From Candidatus Gastranaerophilales bacterium (GTDB lineage Bacteria > Cyanobacteriota > Vampirovibrionia > Gastranaerophilales > Gastranaerophilaceae): 43,943 nt of DNA. Where the stretch lies: the NCBI GenBank assembly GCA_944324865.1, contig CALUXW010000011.1, positions 1 to 43,943 on the forward strand, in the 5' to 3' direction. Position numbers and translations under genes: made by a program. The notes below the pieces were generated by a model that did not search any database, had not been told where the DNA came from, and saw only the letters and a program-made list of their open reading frames with translations. Positions 38,972 through 43,943 of this stretch are shown piece by piece; the stretch's first letter is position 1; every line of letters begins with the position of its first letter.

Positions 38972-41900
38972 GTGAAAATTTCTGCAATAGAGCTACAAAA
39001 CGAGAATAAAAATATTAATAAACCCTCATTTAAGGGTTTAGAACTTAGCGTAGATGATGAATATGTTTTTTATGTTCCGCCATATGATAAAGACAAATAT
39101 GATATTTTGCTTGAGGTTTCTCCTGTTATTGAAGATGGTAACGGAGGATTTAAAATCGATAGGAATATAAGTACACCGATTACAATAAATAAATCATATA
39201 ATAATTTTAGAAATTACGGTTCAACAACTTACCCCAGAAATACACCAATAAGTGACCCTTTGGATAGTCAGTATATGGGCTACAGGTTTAGACTTGTCGA
39301 TAAAGAAGATGCCAAAAGAGCTTATAAAAATCTTGATGCGCAAAATCAGAATAATGTTTTTGGAAGTATAGATACCAAACAGTATATTTATGATCCTGGA
39401 ACAAGATTACATGATGATGAATTTGGCGATTTTACTGTAATTTCAAATAGAATGGGCATTACTCCAAAGTCAGGCTCTGCAATTCACGTCTTTTATGATT
39501 CGTATACAAGCGGTAGAGGTATAGATCGTAAAAATTTTGTAAGAAATCACTTTAATAAAGCTTTGGGCGACCTGGATGGTATTTTGGTTAATAAAAGACA
39601 AGAGTTATCTCCTTATCGTTATGTTATGTCTAATCCTTATATTGGTGCGGATTCTAAATCTTCTCATAAATATTGGGGTGAAAATTTCTATAGAGTACCT
39701 TCGCTTTCTGTTTTTAAAAAAGTTCTTGTAGAGCTTTTTAAAGATGGCAAGGGTTATGTTGCGGATGGTGCACTTACTTCACAGAGTATTCAAAGTCCAT
39801 TTTTCCAGGATGTTTTAAAAAATGGTAAAAAATCCCCTTATTATCATTGGTTTAAAATAAAAGGTGATTTAAAAATAGGTGTTTTCCCGGATAAAATTTT
39901 TAGTTCAAATAGCCAACATGTCGACCCATATAAACATATAGGCTTTAAAATTATAAACCCTATGGGCGTAGAAGGTTATGACCATAATAAACCAAGCTAC
40001 ATCCAATTTTTTGACGATAGACTTGCAAGTGTAAGACAGCAAAATGACACAAAAAATTTAATTGTAAATTATGATATCCCTCAAACAAAAGACCATTACG
40101 ATATAACAACTCATCAAGACTCAATTCAGCCGTACTTTTTTGAATTGGATTATTCTGATAAAAGCGTAAGAGATAGGTTTAGCGGGTACACTCATAAAAT
40201 GCTGACAGATACCCATAAAATGTACAATGGATTTTTCAATGAAGGTAAAAATAGAATAATAGATAATTTTGAAAGATTTTTCTCTTTTGCGAATTATGAC
40301 TTAGTTAGAAAAGGTAGAGCTGCTGGTGCTGATTTTTGGGATGGCAGTGTGGATCTTGTTAAATTAAATCTTTCAAATCATACACCGGATTTTAAAAATT
40401 ATGAAGGTTTTTGCGATGTAAGAGATTATTTATATAATGTTGCAACCTATTGGACAAAATTTGCATACAATGCTCTTGTGTCTTATGTTGCAAAAACTTT
40501 TACACAAGATGATTTACAAAGTAAGGAAGAAATATTAAAAGTTGCCTTGGCAAATGATTTATCTGTAGAAGATCTAAAGCAATTATATGAAAATATAAAT
40601 AACGAAAACGAAAATGAAAATGATACATCTTCAAATGCCAGAGCTGAAGTCACTAAAATGTTGGATGATTTCAGATACGAAGGCTTAGACCTTTCACCTC
40701 AACTTCAGGTTGTTGTTTCAACACCTGCATTTAGAAGATATATGAATAATCCGCAAATAAAAGAATTTATTGCTAACTTTGTTGTGGGTGCTTTAATGAA
40801 ATTAGATACAAAAGGCTTTGAAGAAGATATAATTGAGTCTTCAAGCGAATCAAACGATGTAATTTCGAGTGAAGATTTCAAAAGAATATATGAACAAAAC
40901 TTTCCTGAAAAAAGATTGAAAAATGCTTCTTCTGATTTATCTGGTAAAATTGAATCAATAAAATTGACCCCATATGGTAAGGCTGTTTTAGAAATGCTAG
41001 CACCAACCATTATAGGTTATGCAGTTTTAAAGGGAATTTATCCTAACGAAATTGTATCAATTGATTCAAATCAAGGTACCCTCAGAAGTTCCAAAACACT
41101 TAAAAATGCAACTCTTTATCAAACAGGTGTTGTTTCTATAGGAAATGCAAATGATGATGCAAAAAAATTGTCGGAAAATATTATGAGGAATTTCTCTGAC
41201 AAAAAAACTAATGAACGTAATCAATGGAAATTGGCTAATGCACTTGAATTGATGGATTTAAAACAATATTCATACAAAGGTATAAAATTTGCGCAAGAAT
41301 TTGTTAAAAAGGCTCGTGCTGGTTTAAATTGGCGATTTGATGCTGCAAAAGATGTTGCAGATTTGACCGCTACCAAAAATGGAATGAGAGAATTTAAGGA
41401 TTCTTGGGATGATGTTATTGAATTTTGGAGTAAATTTGTACAAAATGTAAGAGAAATTAATCCTTCTGCTTATATAGTGGCAGAAGTAACCGATTTGTGG
41501 CCTATTTATAATAATATGAATATTTACAGGTACGAAGCTAAGAATGATCTTGCAAAAGGAGCCAGTAGTGCTGATATACAAAAAAGAGCAGAAATTATAA
41601 GAAAATTGGACTGGGGCAAATATATCAATCCGGATGTTGCTGAACGTATGTTATACGAGAAAACAGGTGCTACAACAGGTTCTCAGTATTCTACATTTTT
41701 TGGTCTTTCAAATAATTTATTTTCAAGAAATTTTGAAACCGGTGCCCTTAGTGGTGATTTCGACAATATGGATTCTTTAAAGTTAAATATGGAAAGATTC
41801 TTAAAATCAGGACCGCTTTTAAGTTTAACACATAGCCATGTTTTTTGGGATAATCATGATAAACCCAGAGGCTTGCACGGGTTGGCATTGGATATGGGTG

Positions 41901-43045
41901 TATTCCTATCAAGGTTTGGTATAAATACTGAAGACACACCGATAAACAAGGATGATGTCAAAAGGGCAAAAAAAGCTGCCTATAGAGTTATCGGTAAAGA
42001 AATAACCGATGATGAAATGAGCTACGATTTTATAAGTTCAAAGGCTGTAGCTGTTGGAGATATGTACAGAAAAGGTTTTGAAAAAGTTGTTGGAAGTGAT
42101 AATGAAAAACTCCAAATTTTTTATCAGGCCATTAAAGATTTGGCACAAGGCAAGTTTAAAAACAAGACAAATCCGGATTTTATTCGTGCAGAAGCTTTTG
42201 GACAGACCGGTTTTGAAATATCAATAAATGATATTATGGAACAGGCAAAATATATCGCACAAAATGAAGGAAAAGCTTGGTACAATCGAGATGAAGCAAA
42301 ACAAGTGCGTGATAAGGTATTTGAGCAAATATTAAGAATTCCTCTTGTTAAAATGATAAAAATGACAGATTTTCTAAATTCAATTACAGGAATCCCTTTC
42401 TTTTATGCAGGTAATAATATGGGTCTTAGCGGTTATGAATATGCTACAAAAAATATTACACAGCAGAACAGAAATCTGTTAAAACGTGAATGGATTGATA
42501 AAAATTCAGATGAATATAAACCTCAAATACGTGAATATTTTGATAGATTTCAAGCCAGCTGTGCATTATATAAGGAGCCCGGTTTGTCTGCAATGGCAGG
42601 TGGTATTCCAATATCATTACCACAAGAAAACCCCTCTAAATTATATGCAATTCTTAAATATGACAAAAAGGGTTCTAATGTTATACATGTCTTTTCAAGT
42701 ACAGGAATTAGTGCTGATTCTTATGAAGAAATCCCTGATGTATCAAGAGAAATCCCTTATATTAGCCTGAAAGACGAGAATAATGTGGGGTATTTAATAA
42801 AAGGCGATGACGGAAAAGCAATACATTTTAGAAGAAAAATATATGATAAACAAAAAGCTAAATTTATAGATGAAGTGGATTCTTATGATAAACCTGTTGA
42901 TTATGTTGCAATTGATGGTAAATTAAGGCGTGCGGATGGGGAAAACATTGTTCTTAATGATACTGTTACAACATTTTATAAACCAATTACTGAGGCTAAA
43001 AAATCTCATGAAGATATAATGCAACTTTTTCATGTTCATAAATAA
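38972..43045 (+). CDS. giant GH13 enzyme with an interrupted catalytic barrel
   Basis: A 1357-residue protein (numbering here from the GTG start; add 9 if read from the TTG at 38945). It opens MKISAIELQNEN ... PSFKGLE, the tag pattern, and AAGGG lies 8 nt before the GTG. A beta-rich N-terminal module (about 20-190) precedes the GH13 barrel: the region I-like DGALTSQSIQSPFF (about 265-280), then NYEGFCDVRDYLYNVATYW (about 475-495), then a roughly 260-residue insertion, and then region II NWRFDAAKDV (nucleophile D790), region III YIVAEVTD (E838) and region IV FWDNHDKPR (D963). A C-terminal beta domain follows. The catalytic triad is intact. Substrate unknown, probably alpha-glucan. Confidence 0.82.
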   Translation: MKISAIELQNENKNINKPSFKGLELSVDDEYVFYVPPYDKDKYDILLEVSPVIEDGNGGFKIDRNISTPITINKSYNNFRNYGSTTYPRNTPISDPLDSQYMGYRFRLVDKEDAKRAYKNLDAQNQNNVFGSIDTKQYIYDPGTRLHDDEFGDFTVISNRMGITPKSGSAIHVFYDSYTSGRGIDRKNFVRNHFNKALGDLDGILVNKRQELSPYRYVMSNPYIGADSKSSHKYWGENFYRVPSLSVFKKVLVELFKDGKGYVADGALTSQSIQSPFFQDVLKNGKKSPYYHWFKIKGDLKIGVFPDKIFSSNSQHVDPYKHIGFKIINPMGVEGYDHNKPSYIQFFDDRLASVRQQNDTKNLIVNYDIPQTKDHYDITTHQDSIQPYFFELDYSDKSVRDRFSGYTHKMLTDTHKMYNGFFNEGKNRIIDNFERFFSFANYDLVRKGRAAGADFWDGSVDLVKLNLSNHTPDFKNYEGFCDVRDYLYNVATYWTKFAYNALVSYVAKTFTQDDLQSKEEILKVALANDLSVEDLKQLYENINNENENENDTSSNARAEVTKMLDDFRYEGLDLSPQLQVVVSTPAFRRYMNNPQIKEFIANFVVGALMKLDTKGFEEDIIESSSESNDVISSEDFKRIYEQNFPEKRLKNASSDLSGKIESIKLTPYGKAVLEMLAPTIIGYAVLKGIYPNEIVSIDSNQGTLRSSKTLKNATLYQTGVVSIGNANDDAKKLSENIMRNFSDKKTNERNQWKLANALELMDLKQYSYKGIKFAQEFVKKARAGLNWRFDAAKDVADLTATKNGMREFKDSWDDVIEFWSKFVQNVREINPSAYIVAEVTDLWPIYNNMNIYRYEAKNDLAKGASSADIQKRAEIIRKLDWGKYINPDVAERMLYEKTGATTGSQYSTFFGLSNNLFSRNFETGALSGDFDNMDSLKLNMERFLKSGPLLSLTHSHVFWDNHDKPRGLHGLALDMGVFLSRFGINTEDTPINKDDVKRAKKAAYRVIGKEITDDEMSYDFISSKAVAVGDMYRKGFEKVVGSDNEKLQIFYQAIKDLAQGKFKNKTNPDFIRAEAFGQTGFEISINDIMEQAKYIAQNEGKAWYNRDEAKQVRDKVFEQILRIPLVKMIKMTDFLNSITGIPFFYAGNNMGLSGYEYATKNITQQNRNLLKREWIDKNSDEYKPQIREYFDRFQASCALYKEPGLSAMAGGIPISLPQENPSKLYAILKYDKKGSNVIHVFSSTGISADSYEEIPDVSREIPYISLKDENNVGYLIKGDDGKAIHFRRKIYDKQKAKFIDEVDSYDKPVDYVAIDGKLRRADGENIVLNDTVTTFYKPITEAKKSHEDIMQLFHVHK

Positions 43046-43702
43046 TTATTTTAAATTTACAAAGCCAAAAAACCTGCCATCTTCACCTCTGAAGCGAAGC
43101 CAGCCGGTTTTTTGTTTGTCATCATAATTTTCAACTTTTACAAGTATCCAATTGCCTCTTATAAGCCATGGGTTAATGTGTGTTGCAAGGAAAAAACTGT
43201 CTACGCTTGGACTACCGTTGTTTGGTGAAGCATAAAGGATTTTGTATTCTTTTGGAACATCACGAAATAAATACATGCCGTATTTTTTACCATAATTTAT
43301 TAAAAACTCACCCCAACTTAAATATTTTGTATTTTCGTCTTTTTTTATCCATCCAAAAAGTCTGTATTTTTGATTATAGCAAACATTAATCCACTCATCA
43401 TTTTCATCTTCAACGCTGAATAATGCAACATTGTTTGATGGCGCAAATCCAATGAATATTTCTTGCGCTTCGCAATTCATTTTAGTATTTTTGCACTTTA
43501 AATTTCCTGTTTCATCCCAAGAAATTTGTGCTTTAATTTTCGAACTTGTATTCGGATTTTCATATATTTTTATGTTTTTACCATTTTGCGCAATTCCAAT
43601 CCCAAAATGAGCAACAGATGAAAGATACTGCGGAGTGACATCTGCATTTGCTTTTAGAGTGAAAATAAGTGAAAATATTATTGTAAGTATAATTTTTTTC
43701 AT
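43046..43702 (-). CDS. secreted protein with SH3-like domain
   Basis: A 218-residue exported protein. Residues 1-20 (MKKIILTIIFSLIFTLKANA) form a signal peptide with an A-x-A site; no lipobox. After it comes a small beta-rich domain with a NIKIYENPNTSSKI stretch that resembles a bacterial SH3-like domain, and a W-G-W/L-R repeat at the C-terminus. The ATG at 43700-43702 has AAGGAAA upstream; the open frame to 43735 is rejected since it has no start signal. It is convergent with the giant GH13 gene with no gap. Possible cell-wall binding role, not proven. Confidence 0.7.
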   Translation of the reverse strand: MKKIILTIIFSLIFTLKANADVTPQYLSSVAHFGIGIAQNGKNIKIYENPNTSSKIKAQISWDETGNLKCKNTKMNCEAQEIFIGFAPSNNVALFSVEDENDEWINVCYNQKYRLFGWIKKDENTKYLSWGEFLINYGKKYGMYLFRDVPKEYKILYASPNNGSPSVDSFFLATHINPWLIRGNWILVKVENYDDKQKTGWLRFRGEDGRFFGFVNLK

Positions 43703-43764
43703 AAAATTTCCTTTTTTATATTTAAATTTTACCATAAAATGTAAAGATATGTAAAATTTTACTC

Positions 43765-43792
43765 TTGACTGGTGTCTTTTAGCGAATATTAT
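43765..43792 (+). promoter_or_regulatory. promoter upstream of the gene at the window end
   Basis: TTGACT (43765-43770) and TATTAT (43787-43792) with a 16-bp spacer, five of six matches each. It points at the gene starting at 43927 and would give a leader of about 130 nt. The region 43703-43926 otherwise holds no gene that I can support. Confidence 0.4.
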
Positions 43793-43926
43793 TGAATAAG
43801 TCTGACTAAGATATTGCAGGATGGGATAAAATCATTTTTTGCAAACTTATAAGCTCAAGAAAGAATATATACCATTAACAGCTGTTTTAAAATTTAATTG
43901 TAATTACATATATTAGAGGTACTTAG

Positions 43927-43943
43927 ATGTCAACAACAAAATA
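43927..43943 (+). CDS. start of a gene cut by the window end
   Basis: The ATG at 43927 follows an AGAGG ribosome site (43914-43918) by 8 nt and opens a frame coding MSTTK before the window ends. Function unknown; called because of the ribosome site and the upstream promoter-like sequence. Confidence 0.5.

Noticed and set aside
40705..41010. 101-residue minus-strand frame inside the giant GH13 gene
   Set aside because: Antisense shadow of a long gene with an intact catalytic triad; no ribosome site.
1..43943. tRNA or rRNA genes, phage or plasmid modules, toxin-antitoxin or restriction systems
   Set aside because: Scanned the gaps and gene products; none shows cloverleaf, rRNA-like sequence, integrase, or defence-gene features.

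Overview
The window is low-GC, densely packed bacterial chromosome with short intergenic gaps, many 1-20 bp gene overlaps and ATG/GTG/TTG starts. My best inference is an uncultured member of the Gastranaerophilales/Vampirovibrionia (the non-photosynthetic 'Melainabacteria' sister group of Cyanobacteria). The reasons are the type IV prepilin with an N-terminus of the RGFTLAEV type, the many hypothetical proteins that open with a short amphipathic stretch followed by an F-x-G motif, and the overall gene style. No rRNA or other phylogenetic marker is present, so this is not proven.

Layout. 1-396: repeat DNA, made of two REP-like palindromic elements each followed by an exactly 20-bp-phased degenerate tandem array that runs into the 3' end of a family-4 uracil-DNA glycosylase gene. 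391-3912: DNA repair, a YeiH-type transporter, ferritin and an Fe-alcohol dehydrogenase, closed by a bidirectional terminator. 3909-8199: a prepilin, a cluster of small unknown, mostly membrane-associated proteins, and an orphan membrane-anchored sugar-type solute-binding protein. 8214-14079: rarA, two small tagged proteins, a GH57 glucan hydrolase/transferase, a ylxR-like gene out of its usual place and a methyltransferase. 14174-19340: two c-di-GMP genes (GAF-GGDEF and GAF-GGDEF-HD-GYP) around a glycosyltransferase and small unknowns. 19333-30963: housekeeping genes (hisH, an aminotransferase, a short hibernation factor, miaA, queE, an OppF-type ATPase, a sigma-70 factor, rsmG), mixed with unusual ones: two tandem thymidylate-kinase-like proteins, a nucleotidyltransferase with a 250-residue N-terminal extension, and a J-protein with half a zinc finger. 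30956-33298: a P-loop/TPR regulator-like protein. 33367-43045: a tightly coupled four-gene operon of two unknown membrane-associated proteins, a GH13 enzyme with GlgE-like motifs, and a 1357-residue GH13 protein whose catalytic barrel is split by a long insertion. 43046-43943: a secreted protein and the start of one more gene.

How it fits together. The glucan-related genes (GH57, the tagged nucleotidyltransferase, GH13 and giant GH13, with the glycosyltransferase and solute-binding protein possibly related) suggest alpha-glucan synthesis or turnover. Several of them share the N-terminal M-[KQNI]-[IVN]...F-x-G pattern with small unknown proteins. I read this pattern as a possible localisation or assembly tag and, together with the 33367-43045 operon, as the best candidate for an undescribed system. 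Several promoters place TATAAT-like -10 boxes 6-8 nt before an ATG without a Shine-Dalgarno sequence, which points to leaderless transcripts. I found no tRNA, rRNA, CRISPR array, insertion sequence or phage gene.
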